Source: Pezicula radicicola
Lineage: Eukaryota; Ascomycota; Leotiomycetes; Helotiales; Dermateaceae
NCBI GenBank assembly: GCA_003008705.1
Contig: PDUO01000013.1
Location: 144,702-208,701, forward strand
Length of the DNA stretch: 64,000 nt
Reading direction: 5' to 3'
Positions 1 to 12,218 of the stretch are shown here, piece after piece; the first letter of the stretch is position 1; the number at the start of each line of letters is the position of its first letter. Both the position numbers and the translations under genes were made by a program. The notes below the pieces were generated by a model, which was not told the origin of the DNA, searched no databases, and was given only the letters and a program-made list of their open reading frames with translations.

Positions 1-1
1 C

Positions 2-1798
2 TTCTCGGGTAGTCCTCCAAAGTCGCCGGCTTATTCTTCGCAGAGGTATTTGTTTAAATCACAGAGGTCGAGCAAGGTTCCCACTGGATTGGATTTCCTC
101 GAAGCGCTTGCTTTAGATCCTTCGGACGGCGATACGATACCCATACCCACGCCTAGTGTTAAGAGTATGGTCGACTCGAAGATGGATAGTGTTGAGGATA
201 ATGTCGAGCAACTTATAAGAGAAGCTGATGCGGCATTCAAGGCTGTTGGAACAGCACTCGCTGATGCGAAAGCTGTTACTCAAGGATTATATACCAAGGA
301 AGACAAGCCGGCATACACACCTTCAACTTTATTGTCTCGCAGGATATTAAAGAAACACCAGTACCAACGACCTCCTTCCCCATTGAAAGCCCGTCCGTCA
401 ACGAGAGGCACAAAATCGAAAGTAAAGCGGAAGAAAAGTGCAAGGAAGCAGGCGAATCCACTTAATAGGCCTGCACCAATTGTCCTTGCTCCTGCAGTGT
501 CATCCACTGCGCATGCACGATGGGCTTTAACCGACATGACATCCAACATGGTTGATGTTTTCAGCACAAAGATGTTCAAAACGGAGGTAGATGAGATGTT
601 AACACCGGATCGAATCCAACAACTTCGAGAAGAAAATCAACTTTCAAGGGACCGAAAATCATCTTTCGAATCGACATGCAGTTCCGAGACAGCAAGTACT
701 CAATCAACATTCTATCTTGAAGGTGTAGTCTCTCGTCTCGATGCAGCAAGAGCAAATACATCGCCTCCTTTCCCTGAACCGATCCTACCACCACCTGCAC
801 CTCCAATCCCAAGAAAAAGTAGTTTGCGGGAGCAGACTGCGGCCAAAGTTGAGCAGATGAAGTCGCCGGTTGAAGAAATGGAAATCAAATTCGTGGATTT
901 GGATTTTCCTGCCACACCGATTTTACAACAGAGAGAGGCGAGATCGAGTACAGGTGCTCTACCTCTTGATACCATTCCCGAAATATCTACTCTGAACAAA
1001 TTTACATCACCGCGTTTACCTAAACTGTCTGCACCTGAGAAATCCATGCAAGCAACATCAACAGCAGATTACATATTTCTCCCGTCTACAAATTTCAGCT
1101 TAACTTCACCACAATTTCGCCAAGGCCCCATTCGTTTACCTCGCCCTCTCGTCCGTAGTAAACGTAAGGGCTCAACTCCTGAAGAGGAGAGTCTTGATTG
1201 GACGGCGTTTCAAATGGCTATCTCGGGTGGTGTTCTGGATGGTGATGAAGGGATGAAGGCTGATGATGAGCGGGAGATGGAGACGGAAGCTTTTGAGGCT
1301 GAATTGGATGACATTATACAATGGTGGCAGGGATTTGGATTTGAGGGTGTAGGAAGGATGGTTGGAGAATCAGATGAAAGGTTAAAGAAGAGACAAAAGG
1401 TAGATGAAGTCAAGAAGCCGTTTGGATTAAAAAGAGGTAGTAGGAATGCCCCGAGACGATTCGAATTACCGGAATCGCGAAGAGAGAAGAGAGAAGCGAG
1501 AAGCGAGACGAAACCACAACCAGTGTACCGAATTCCACCAACCCCTCTAAAACACGTACCAGTACAACTAAGAGACGAGCGTTCTCGGCATTACATTCAA
1601 GAGGCTGACGCAGACGATGAAGAAAGTGATTACGATGGAAGTCTACCTCCGAGTCCCATGCTCGAACTTCATATTCCAACATGTCCAGATCAGAAAAATC
1701 GGAATGTTATTCCTATGGGTTATAATATGAGTCATGACCTAGGTGACTTTTTGAAATGGGAAAGTGAACATAGACATAGTTTGTTTGTTAATGATTAG
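2..1798 (+). CDS. Unrecognised protein, 3' part only (partial)
   Basis: The frame is open from base 2, with no in-frame ATG needed inside the window, so the gene starts upstream and only about 598 C-terminal residues are present, ending at TAG 1796-1798. No domain is recognised. What can be seen: a Lys/Arg-rich stretch (roughly residues 100-150 of the visible part) resembling a nuclear localisation signal, Pro-rich low-complexity segments near 250-265, long Ser/Thr-rich disordered regions, an acidic segment near 405-425 followed by a Trp-containing patch (IQWWQGFGFEGVGRM), then a basic segment. The composition suggests a disordered nuclear or cytoskeletal regulator, but that is inference. No intron is needed in the visible part. 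Confidence 0.75.
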   Translation, partial: FSGSPPKSPAYSSQRYLFKSQRSSKVPTGLDFLEALALDPSDGDTIPIPTPSVKSMVDSKMDSVEDNVEQLIREADAAFKAVGTALADAKAVTQGLYTKEDKPAYTPSTLLSRRILKKHQYQRPPSPLKARPSTRGTKSKVKRKKSARKQANPLNRPAPIVLAPAVSSTAHARWALTDMTSNMVDVFSTKMFKTEVDEMLTPDRIQQLREENQLSRDRKSSFESTCSSETASTQSTFYLEGVVSRLDAARANTSPPFPEPILPPPAPPIPRKSSLREQTAAKVEQMKSPVEEMEIKFVDLDFPATPILQQREARSSTGALPLDTIPEISTLNKFTSPRLPKLSAPEKSMQATSTADYIFLPSTNFSLTSPQFRQGPIRLPRPLVRSKRKGSTPEEESLDWTAFQMAISGGVLDGDEGMKADDEREMETEAFEAELDDIIQWWQGFGFEGVGRMVGESDERLKKRQKVDEVKKPFGLKRGSRNAPRRFELPESRREKREARSETKPQPVYRIPPTPLKHVPVQLRDERSRHYIQEADADDEESDYDGSLPPSPMLELHIPTCPDQKNRNVIPMGYNMSHDLGDFLKWESEHRHSLFVND

Positions 1799-3061
1799 TA
1801 GTTTATATAGATGGGTAGAATATAAACGCAATGTAAAACTTGATGATTGTGATTTTTGAGGAAACTGCTTTATTAAGTATGAAATAAGGAGAATGTGAGA
1901 GGGCGTGCCACATCTTTGTAGGTCGTTGGCGATAAGCGAACTAGCTGTTGGTAAGGTAGTCATTATATAAATCCGTTAAAGCAGCTACTAGAATTAGAGG
2001 CTTAATTAATAATAACACTTCTCTTAAAGTAGAAATTTTCCTATCTAAATAGATAAGTAGAGATTTAGAGAGTACCTATACACTTAAGATATACAGAATT
2101 TACTACTTGTTACTAAGTATAGAGGTTATAGTAAGTATTATTAATGTCTATTATTGTTTATATTTAATAGATTGATACGGTCGGGTTACATAACTACCTA
2201 AATTATAGGGTCTTAGTGCCCCGAAGGGTTACAGGATAGGCCTCTGTAAGCCCTGTAATTATAGGCTATGAACTGAATTTAATAAGGATAATCTGTATTT
2301 ACTAAGGACGATTTGAGGTATAGGCTACAAAACCGCACAGCCATCTAAAACACCTACTAAAAATCAACTAAAAATTGTAGAAACTGTAGAATAGCTATAC
2401 TAAGAAATTTTACAAATGTAGAAAGGCTACAGGGCAAATAACGAAGTATTACTTAATTATTCAGTTGGTTATTTGGTGTTGTGGCCTGTGCCTCGAATCT
2501 GTCGCTTATTTCCGATATGGAGAGTCGTCTGCACACCTGCCATCTAGCTTCGCATCTGGGCGTAAAATTCAAGAAATCTCGCCAGGACAGCCTTGAGTGC
2601 TGGTAGGAGCAATTTTTCGTACATTCGTACTATTGCTTTCGAGGAAGAGAGGAAGATGTACGCGCCGTCGCGTCTTATCATAGGACCATAGTTTGAGAAC
2701 TGAGAATGTGGCTGTTGACGCAACAACTCGTAAAGCCGGGAGAAGATCCTCCGTGTTCCAAGATCACGTACCGAATTTGCGCTGCTACCTGGGCCCACTT
2801 AACTTAGCAAGCATAGTATCAACGCATGTCATAAGTATATAGATAACCAACATGGACGTGCGGAGAAAGGCTGTAGATTCAAGCAGATAAAGCTTTTAGG
2901 TTGTGATAAAAATTGAGATACAACACCATTCTCGCTTAAGCCCCCGTGACCTTTAGTAAGTACCACTCCTGCTCCCTCTAGTGCTATGGTAGTAGCCATT
3001 TGCATTAAGCATTGTTTGAGTAATTCAAATATCTAACACCTTATTCAGTCAGTCCCACATC
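1799..3061. other. AT-rich intergenic region
   Basis: The first part, about 1960-2460, is very AT-rich with many TA-containing words and stops in all frames, as expected of an old repeat degraded by C-to-T mutation; no element can be named. The last 300 bases are the presumed promoter of the acyltransferase gene. I see no convincing gene; the 84-codon minus-strand frame near 2544-2798 has no recognisable content. Confidence 0.4.
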
Positions 3062-4586
3062 ATGCTGAGATCAGTGGGATATCTGTAAGTTGAATTTTAT
3101 CAGGTATCAATTTATAATTCGTCGTTGAAACCAAATCCTCGCAGAAAAAGGGAATATAGGCTGACAATTCCTCCAAAGAGAGCGATTTTCGACAGCAAAG
3201 CACTATCTAGGCTACTACCGTTGTGTTGCCAATACAACCCGATATTCAACAAACCAAAATGCTGAAAACCTCCCTGGAATTCTCGAAAACGCCATAGCAA
3301 AAACTATACTCCAGCATCCCATACTCTGCTCTGGGGTCGTCAACGAAGATAAAAATGACTCTATGTTTATCCGACTCGAGTCAATCGATTTAAAACAATG
3401 CATCGAATACAAGGAGGTTACTGTTTCCACGGCCGCAGAGTATGAGGAAGGTTTAAGCAAGATTCTCGAGCACCAGCACAGTCAACTATGGCCAGATTTA
3501 CATCGTCTTCCAGGCTGGAAAGTTATAATAGTACAATCTAATATCTGGTCCCCGCAAACAATATTCGATGTGGTATTTGCATTTCACCATGGCTTCGCCG
3601 ATGGACTCAGTGGTATGGTGTTTCATAGAACACTACTCGAAGCATTAAAGAACACCGACAACGACTTCAAGCTATCCAACCACCTTCTTCCAATTCCAGA
3701 GAACCTGAATCTCCTACCGCCAGTAGAGAAACTCATCGATTTCAAAAATTCCGAGACATTTTTACACAAAACTCTCGATAAAACTAACAATACAGCCTTC
3801 CTATCTACAGATCCAACTCCATCATGGGCCGCAAAACCTTGCTCGTTACTAAGTTCCGAAGAGTTCAAGTCACGCATCAAAATCATCTCCATTCCAGCAG
3901 ATACAGTAACAGGAACACTAGCCGCTTGTCGAGAGAAGAAAACAACTATTACAGGGCTTCTACACAGTATTATCGTAGCATCTCTAGCATTCCGTGTCCC
4001 TAAAGCTCAGAGTTTCACTTCAGCAACGCCATATTCTCTTCGTCACCTCACTTCAATCTCAACAAACGACGCCATGGTTTTCGCAACCTCGTCATTATCT
4101 TCGACATATAATCCCGAAACATTATTCTCTTTACGATCGACTAGTTCAAATCCAGCTCTTTTGATGGACCAAATCTGGAAAATAGCCCTACAGTTTCGAA
4201 AATCGATGACTGAGGAAATATCTCATCAACCAAATGATAATCTAGTTGGTTTATTACCTTATATTTCGAATTTTCATGAATTTCATTCTTCGAAAATGGA
4301 TAAGCCGCGAAAAACTACCTATGAGATTTCGAATTTGGGTGTTTTTGAGAAGAGTGGTGAGGGTGAATGGAAAGCTGAGAGGATGGTATTTTCGCAGTCG
4401 GGGGACGTTAATGGCGTTGCGTTGGGGTTTAGTGTTGCTACTGTTGGTGGTGGACCGCTTACTGTTTGTATATCTTGGCAGGAAGGTATTGTTGAGGAGG
4501 GAATTGTTGATGGGGTTGTTGGTGATTTGAAGGATGCTTTGGAGGACGTTGGGCGTGGGGATGTGGTTAGAATGGGAGGCGAATGA
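3062..4586 (+). CDS. Alcohol acetyltransferase-like (AATase family) protein
   Basis: Model: join(3062..3084, 3179..4586), 476 residues. The intron starts GTAAGT at 3085 and ends CCAAAG at 3178 with a GGCTGAC branch-like site; joining gives the N-terminus MLRSVGYLERFSTAKHYLGYY, typical of this family. The acyltransferase motif HxxxD is visible as FHHGFADGLSG around residues 143-153. The length is normal for fungal AATase-domain proteins (about 450-500). The family moves acetyl groups from acetyl-CoA to alcohols or amines; the substrate cannot be read from sequence. It stands alone, with AT-rich DNA upstream and a decayed gene downstream. The first exon is only 23 bases and is easily missed by gene finders. 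Confidence 0.85.
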
Positions 4587-5180
4587 GGAAGTGTAGTGTG
4601 TATTTTGTGTTAACGAGTTTATGAATTACTTCATTTTCATGCATAAAGACTTTACTGACCGACCTAGATAACTAAAGTCAAGTCAGTTACAGAGACCAAA
4701 TATGACGAGGCTTCGGTGCAGCTAAGGAGGACGCTCTAATACCGCTGGCTATAGTGTATATACTTGTAGTGCTATGCACGCAATAGCCTACGGTCATCAC
4801 CAACTTCTCATAGTCTAGGTAAACCTGTCCAATTGAGATACTTTTGGTCAGCTTTGGTTACCTTAGCGAGCTAAAGGCTTTGTGCAATTCGAAGTCTACG
4901 AGTATTTTGATAGGCTTAAAAATCTGTAATCTCATGAGTTGGGTTGCACTATCAGTACTTTCGTCTAATTATACTACTTTTGGTAACCTTCTTGTCAGCG
5001 GGCTGAAAAGTTTGTGGAACTTGAATCTTGCCTATGAGCTAGTTCTGATATAAGCTTAGTGCTTATTCAATACTGCACTGTGTAGTTCTTGCAGCGCATT
5101 GCATTCAAGCCATCAGGCTACGAAGCTATGCGAGGCGGTTACGGCAACAATCTCGACATTATTAAAGTAATTGGTTTGTT
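4587..5180. other. Intergenic stretch
   Basis: Contains the 3' flank of the acyltransferase gene and short open frames (one of 69 codons at 4844-5053) with no recognisable protein content. I see nothing that supports a gene here. Confidence 0.3.
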
Positions 5181-5229
5181 GCACTAGGAATCTTCAATTA
5201 ATGTTCCATCACCAACTTTGTCGAAAAAT

Positions 5230-5850
5230 TGTCCAAAGAATCTTTCGAGACTTTGGTACTTCCGAATCCTTCCTCCTCTTATACATCTAATAATTCCAAC
5301 ATGTATTTACTTAAGTTACGACCAGGACTAGTTGATACACATCGTTTGCTACGCCTGCAGCTCTATTCGTCGTTGAAGGACTTTTGCTCTTCTAGAGTTG
5401 CTTTGAAACTGGTAGAGGACAACCCTGATTCAATTTTCGAAAAAGGACTTCCTCGGTATGTTGTTGTTGTACCATCATGTACACCGTTCCAAGTCATGCC
5501 TCAGGGGCAATGGGACCGTGGAATATTTCTCTTTACGGTGTTTCAACCTACCTCATTTGCGGAATACCTTTTGCAGTTATAGGTAGCTTAACCAAGTTCA
5601 AACAAGATCGTAGTACTGTTGTCCAGCGTGTTTTCACAATGGGATGGCTTGCAATGAATATTATTTTGGAACATTTTAGCATTTCCGGAAAACATTCGCC
5701 TCCGAATTTTTTTGATGGTATCAGAATCCAAGGATATGTCCCTAGAATGGGTTCATTTCAACTTGTGAATTTTTGGCTGCAACTTTCGCTGTTGGTGGGT
5801 TTATTGCTGTAGGGCTAATGATTCGAGATTATAATGTCTATAGCAATTAA
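5230..5850 (+). pseudogene. Frameshifted remnant of a small membrane protein gene
   Basis: Protein-like sequence continues across different frames. One frame gives a hydrophobic segment near 5470-5765 (PWNISLYGVSTYLICGIPF, then a helix around GWLAMNIILEHF). Near 5770 the coding character moves to the next frame, which ends in a plausible C-terminus (ATFAVGGFIAVGLMIRDYN) at a stop near 5850. The preceding frame, 5229-5470, may hold its N-terminal part. An intron cannot explain the switch at 5770 because no GT-AG pair fits there, so a frameshift is more likely. The protein family is not recognised; three or four membrane helices are suggested. Confidence 0.35.
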
Positions 5851-6569
5851 TATGTTTAAAATTGCACGATGAGCATTCCTGTACGAAGAGCTCATTCAGC
5901 TGTCAAAATAGAGGCAATAACTACAACAGATTTTCAGAATAATAGATTTTCAAGTAATAGATCCATAGATACGTAATCAGTAACGGTTCAACAAAACAGC
6001 AATAGTCACATATTTTATTATTATTAGCAGTCTATCTCTATTTACTTAGTTCTACTTTCCCTCATAGAATAAAATATAAGTTAGATTCTACCTACACTTC
6101 AAGTAGACTTCCTCCTTATCCTAAACAGGTGGTGTACCTTACGATCAGTACAAAAGCTTTACCTAAGAATATAAAAATATTTCACGTATTTTTAAAACCC
6201 ATGGCAAACCCACACAAGTTGTTGGATTTTTGTTGTTGGATTTTCTAGGGTATTTATAGGTACGTCCCGGTAGTTTGGACACTCTGACATGCATGCATGG
6301 TACAGGGTAGAATTAAGCGACAAGTTGGAATCTACCTCTGATTTAAAATAAACTGTTCTTAAAGATGTAATTGATTTGAAATCAAGTTATCTTTTTTTGT
6401 ACCTTTGAAAGAATGGTGTACGATCAGTACAAAAACTTTGCCTTAAAATAGAAAAACGATGGCACGTGACCAGGAACGCCCCCTATCTTCTCGCTTAGTA
6501 AAAAGAAGCGAGAACGAGTATTTTGTGAAGTACTCGATTCTGTGCCCATCTGCCTTAGGAAATTATACA
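5851..6569. other. AT-rich intergenic region with a near-duplicate phrase
   Basis: No gene seen. The phrase ACGATCAGTACAAAAnCTTT occurs near 6140 and again near 6421, about 280 bases apart, each preceded by GGTGTAC, which hints at a short duplicated segment. The right end is the 3' flank of the minus-strand regulator. Confidence 0.35.
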
Positions 6570-8996
6570 TTAGAGATAATTAACAATACTGCCATCAAGT
6601 TCACCTCCAAAAGTTACAGCATCATCGCCAAAACATGTCCCCATTCCAGCATCTTCCGACCCAGCAAATTCTCCAGTCATGAGATTGGCATCCCACGCGC
6701 GGGGATCAGCCATGCCAAAATCCCCGAAGGAGAATATATTCTGATTGTGTGATTCTGGCGTGTTGAAGCCGTACTCACTTTCACCATACGATGGAGCATA
6801 CGCGTACTCAAATTCCGGTAATATAGAATTTGGCGATGAAGCCAAAGAAGGATCCGATACCGCCACTTGCTGTTTCGCCTTCTGCATCTCTGCAAGCAGA
6901 TTCCGTAGCCCAGTTCTAGCGTAAGTAGCAATATCCCATGAATGAGACAAGCCTAGGAGTGCTTCATCTAAAGCACGCAAGTTTTTATCTTGCGCAAATG
7001 GATCCTCAATGTTGTGGAAGTCTGTCATGGCAAGAGTTGCATCAGTTGCTATGATTGCACCCTGAACAAATACCAAAGGTGTATTTTTGAGTGAGTGTTG
7101 TGATTTAAAGCGGCGGAGAATGGAGAGTATGATGTCGACTGATGTTCTGCATATCATGAGAGCATCATTGGTGAGATTTGTCGGGTGGGATTTAATGAAG
7201 TTTTGCGAAGTTATGTATGGAAGATTCAAAGAGACATGAGTTGTATGATAGAGCATGCTAATTCAATATTAGTGTTGGTTCTTGTGAAAGTAGTATATTC
7301 TTACTGGAGTGCTGCAACACTTGGATGTACAACTTCAAGACTGGAGCCCCAGGGGTTCCATCGAAGGTCGCCTGGGAGACTATCGTGCCATCTCCAGAAT
7401 CTTGCATTAAACTCATTAGCGACCATTTCGTCCCAGCGATATGTTATTGGCCTGGTAGTTGACACTCGCTTTGGAGAATGTGTGTGTATCAGTATGTCGT
7501 TGATAATGTCACACAGCTCTTCCTGTTTCTTAAAAACCAAACTTAGGTCTAAGGAAAGCTCTGGTTCTCTCAGATGGGCCAAGTCATTCTTCTGCAGCCA
7601 ATCTTGCCAGAAAGTGGAGTTTCTGTCAATTAAATTGAATCAGCACACTTTTCACTGCAGATACGGAAAAGCACAGGCTACTTTACCTCTCCTTTTCGTT
7701 ACAATCTCTATACACGAAATTCTCTTGGACAGTAACAGGCTTCCCTAGCAAAAGACTGATCATCCTAGCAAGAAGTCAGCTTAGGTTTCACTTATTAACT
7801 ATATGAGGGGAAACTTATCGGATTTATAACAGTTTCTGAACATACGCCGACGACTTTTTAAAATATCGCGGCGTACTCGTGTGTCTGTCGAAGTTCCATT
7901 GTGATTCTCCAAGCTTCTGAGATCTTCGGACATACGAAACGCAATACCTGAGACAATTAAGTTACATGAAATACCTGTTTATAATTAAGACATACCTGAA
8001 AGCATCCACGCCTTGGTGAAGTTTCCTTTACCTACTTGATAGAATGAACAAAGTATGAGAGCTTGAATAGAAGTCTCTTGAGGACCCAACAGGTTTCCTG
8101 TCTCAAGGGTTTGAATGGATAATGCTGCAAAACTGTCCGCAGTGCCTCTGATGTCCGGGTTATCAGACATTAAGGCGCCGAGAGCGCAGATCGATGATTC
8201 TAAAGCCTGGGAAATACAATTCTTCGCGCCTGCTTTATTCTCGTAGTCAAGTAAGAAGTTGTCGCGTTCAATGAGCATACAATGTGGATGTTGCCAGCGG
8301 AAAAACAGTGCTAGGCACTCAGTAACGACATGGTTACGAGAAGCGGTGTTAACATCGGTGCAAAGCGGCGAGAGTGGAGGAGTAATGGTGTATGGCTGGC
8401 TTGTAGAGTTCAAAAGTTTTGAGTTGCAAAGGCTCCTGGGTTTATGGTCAAGCATTGGTTCTATTTTAAAGCTATCAGTCAAACTTCAATGGCCAATGTT
8501 GCTGGTAGAGACATGAACATACCATTTCCAAAATCGGTAGAGCTACTCAAACCAAATGAGTTACCAATTTCAGAAGATGCCAGAGCCGTGGACAGATGAC
8601 CACCAAAGTTAATCGCATTCATCATTGTCTCGTGTTTCCAGCTTGGGGAAGCCTTGAGTTCTAATAAGTAGCTCTCCAATGCGCCAATTCTGTTCTCTAA
8701 GGCCGTCACGTATTCTCTAGATATGGGTGCTCTTTTTAAGCCATCACCACGGAATTCGCATCGCACGCCAGCTGCTGTACATCGATGACATGGACTAGTT
8801 CTGGAGCACTTAATCTGAAGAATTTAGTAAGTGATAAGCTCCAGCACACCTGCAGGCATGTGAAGAATACCTTGCGATCCTGACACCGCTTGCATCTCGA
8901 ATGTTTTATCAGCAATGTTTCAATTGCCTATACGAGGACTACACAAGCTTACGAGATGCGTTTTTTCTGCTGCATTGCGGGTTGTGGCATAGACAT
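6570..8996 (-). CDS. Zn2Cys6 fungal-specific transcription factor
   Basis: Model: complement(join(6570..7257, 7305..7622, 7687..7764, 7815..7947, 7996..8460, 8523..8814, 8871..8895, 8953..8996)), 680 residues; all junctions keep phase. The binuclear zinc cluster has Cys at residues 16, 19, 26, 32, 35 and 42 (CKRCQDRKIKC, then CHRC) and is split by two introns. A coiled linker follows (YVTALENRIGALESYLLEL, about 58-76). The middle region has signatures of the PF04082 regulatory domain: FFRWQHP, ILCSFYQVGKGNFTKAWMLSG, SLLLGKPVT, and ALHMLYHTTHVSLNLPY near 450. One donor is weak (GTTTCC at 7814), chosen because it restores SDK-MISLLLGKPV. The gene is divergent from the arylsulfotransferase-family gene 0.9 kb away. 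The regulated pathway is unknown. Confidence 0.88.
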
Positions 8997-9924
8997 TATT
9001 TGAAGATGATTGTTGTAAAGAATATATTTTTGCAATGACGACACAAAAGAGCTTCAAAGGTTTCTGCCCTTGTCGCTAAAAGCTTCCCCATCTTGGCGGG
9101 TAAGCACGTAATTGTCTTCCCCTCCCCACTCCCCACTCTTTAGATGCGTAGCCAGGGACTGGCGACTTGTAGTGGGCGTACTAACGGAGTTCTTCTCCAC
9201 CTATCATTGTTAGAATTATTGTGATTAAATTGGATCTTGAGAAGTAGGTTTGCCAATTACTCTACCTATGGCACAGTACCGGTGTGGTAGGTGCTTTAAG
9301 TACCGCGATTAAAAAGAACATAATGAACCCAATAATACAACACTTTTCACATTGAATATTATGACCAAAAGCAAGGTTTTTAGGTCGGGGCTGGCCACAA
9401 ATATAGAAAGAAATACGGTTGGCAGGAGTTAGTAAATCTTCTCTCTCTATTTGAGAGAATTCACTACCTAGATAGGCCAGAACTTGAAAGGCCTTGATTA
9501 ACTTTGCCTCCTCTGTTCGTGCAGCTGTACTGCTAACTCACGACAAGCAAAATCACTGCAGGTTAAGCGACCAACAGTCAGGAGTCTAACAACAGAGTTT
9601 CAATCACGAAATCCATCGCGATTATGAATGAATGAGCATATCCGTCCCCAGTGTTTCATCATCGCCCAGCAATGAAGGATTGCATGTTCGTCTTGCATAA
9701 AAATGGCAACAAGAACAGTAAAATTAATTGCTACTCGACGGAGAACAAGTCCATTAGTGACAAAGCACGTCAATCCCACACCATTCAACATGGACTTGTA
9801 TCAGCCAATACAAGCAGTGCAACACTTAAGCAGAGAACCTTAAACCTATGATATATAAAACATTCGACAGTTAACTTTCCAACCCTCCCACACTCTACAT
9901 ACTTCCCAATTATTCTTATCCAAG
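8997..9924. promoter_or_regulatory. Divergent intergenic region, regulator / sulfotransferase-family gene
   Basis: About 0.93 kb between two divergent start codons. It has a pyrimidine-rich tract with CCCCTCCCCACTCCCC near 9120, the type of C4T-like element often seen in fungal promoters, and a 16-nt pyrimidine run just upstream of 9900. No gene seen. Confidence 0.35.
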
Positions 9925-11763
9925 ATGCAATACCCAAAAGTTATGAAGTTTAGTCTATCTCTCATAGCATTAAGTCTATCAACAATCGCACCAGTAAAAG
10001 CAGACTGGCAATACAAATCACGACCCGATCTCTCCCCACCAAAACTCAACATAACGATCCCGGCAACCTCCTCAGTTGAAAAAGGCTATATATTCATCGC
10101 ACCATTCTCCGGATACCCAGAAGGAACAAATCACGGACCACTCCAAGCAGCACCCTACATCTTCACCGATACAGGAGATCTCGTCGTAAGCAAGAAACTT
10201 CTTTGTTCTCATGCTCTTGAAACACTATCTTTTGAGAAAAACACAGCACTAATTTGTTGAAGTGGTCCGGTTTTACATACTTCTCAATCTGGGCAACAAA
10301 TTTCCAAGCAGGGAGGTATAAAGGAGAAGATATCCTGTATAGTTTCGAAGGAAGTCATAATGCAGCATATGGACACGGACATGGACATACAACATTCTTG
10401 AATCGAAATTATGAGACGATTAAGGAGTTAAGAGCTGGGAACCATAGGTTAACTGATAAACATGAGTTTACTATTGTTGATGAGAAGACTGCTTTGATTC
10501 AGATTTATCATCCTGTTCCGTATGATCTTGCGGATTATGGTGGTTCGGATGAGCAGCAGTGGATTGTTGATGCGAGGTTTCAAGGTTCGTTGCGATCATG
10601 AAATATTGTAGGATACGAGTAGAGGCTGATAAGTTTTAGAGCTTGATATTGAGACTGGGAAGGTCTTGTTTGAGTGGAGCAGTTTGGAACATGTTGATCC
10701 ATCAGGTAAGTAAAGTTTCACTCCGTTGAAGAGCAATTGGCTTAAGGAATCAATAGAGGCATATCTCCCACTAAATCCTGGCCAAGCTGGAAGTGGTTAC
10801 AACTCATCCGACGCATGGGATTACTTCCACATCAATAGTGTTGACAAGGACCAAGATGGCAACTACTTAATCTCGGCTCGAGACGCCAACGCTGTATACA
10901 AGATCAACGGCAAAACAAGCGAGATAATCTGGCAGTTAGGAGGCAAATCTTCCGATTTCAAACTTGGAGACCAGGTTGAGTTTTCCTTCCAGCACGATGC
11001 ACGCTTCGTTTCTCGGTCTGCAGATGGCAAAAAAGAAATCATTTCTCTCTATGATAACTCAGCGCATGGGACCGAAAATGGCCGTGGCCACGAGGTCCAT
11101 CTTTATAAGTTCTCCCGTGGCAAGATCATCGAAGTTGACACGGATAATTGGACTTCAACGATCGTGCAAGCCTTTCATCCTCCCGATAACCTCCTATCTA
11201 AGTCACAAGGCTCAACACAACTTCTCCCCAACGGAAATGTATTGGTCAATTGGGGTTCTGAAGGAGCGATCACCGAGTTCAAGTCCGATGGTACCCCGAT
11301 CTTCCACTTCTACATGGATTCCGAGGCTCTTGGCGAAGGCGTAGAGAACTACCGTGGATACAGATACAACTGGACCGGTATTCCGAACGAAGTTCCTGCA
11401 ATAGTTGCTCTAAAAGACGAAAAGGAGAATACAACAAGCATCTATGTCTCTTGGAACGGTGACACAGAAACCAAGACCTGGCGCTTCTATGACATTAATG
11501 GTAGTGGTCGCCGAGTGTACCTGGGTGAGTCGAAGCGCAAGAGCTTTGAGACAGAACTAAAGCTTGATTACACTGGCGTCAAGAGTGTTCAGGCCGAAGC
11601 TCTTGACGCTGAAGGAGTAGTACTAGTGGACACATCTGTCGTGAAGCCAGAAAAGTTGATCCGTGAGTTCAAGGGAAAGAAGTTGGCGAAGCAGAGTGGA
11701 AGTGGCCTAGTGCCATGGCTTTTCTTTGGAGGGCAAAAATTCTTCAGGGCAAAGGATCTTTGA
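9925..11763 (+). CDS. Arylsulfotransferase (ASST) family protein, secretory
   Basis: Model: join(9925..10185, 10263..10584, 10640..10705, 10757..11763), 551 residues. Residues 7-27 form a hydrophobic signal peptide or anchor (KFSLSLIALSLSTIAPVKA). The body carries family hallmarks: FTDTGDLVWSG, FHINSVDKDQDGNYLISARD, IIWQLGGKSSDF, and FQHDARF followed by LYDNSAHG, which matches the active-site region of fungal Arylsulfotran_2 proteins. A repeated beta-propeller pattern is expected. The C-terminus has a short hydrophobic patch (GLVPWLFFGG). Family members move sulfate between phenolic compounds, but most fungal members are uncharacterised. It lies head-to-head with a Zn2Cys6 regulator, which might control it. 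Confidence 0.85.
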
Positions 11764-12218
11764 TAGAAACCAGGGTCGAATGCGTTCACTTTAGGCCCGT
11801 ATTTGAAGCAATGTCGAGTCCAATCAAATTGGGTACATCGTGGAGCTGCATGTAAGAGCAAAGATGTCATGAAGTGGGTCGGACATTTTTATTGATTGAT
11901 TGAAACTCATCATCAGTGCTGTTTAAGTATAGCCACTTAATTCAATCAGTTTACGAAATCAAATAATTCTGTACTTCTAACGCAAGTGTATAGCCCGATT
12001 CTCCGTGGTAAATCAAAACTGTACCTCGCCGTAGTGAGCGACTGACATTGAATTGACGATCTACAAACTACAGCCTCAAACTGCAGCTACTAGCACGGAA
12101 GTGATAAATGAGCTTAGCAAGTGAGCGCTAGTCAATAACATCTTTGGTAGTGTGCAAATACTCCCGGCCATGACGCAACCTTCTTTGGAGGATGAGCTCC
12201 ATAACATAGGGTTGCCAA
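11764..12218. other. Convergent 3' intergenic region
   Basis: Lies between the 3' ends of the sulfotransferase-family gene and the 2EXR gene. Nothing beyond 3' flanking sequence is visible. Confidence 0.4.

Noticed and set aside
2544..2798. 84-codon minus-strand frame
   Set aside because: No recognisable content and isolated in AT-rich DNA.
4844..5053. 69-codon plus-strand frame
   Set aside because: Hydrophobic Leu/Ser/Asn composition expected from AT-rich translation; no family.
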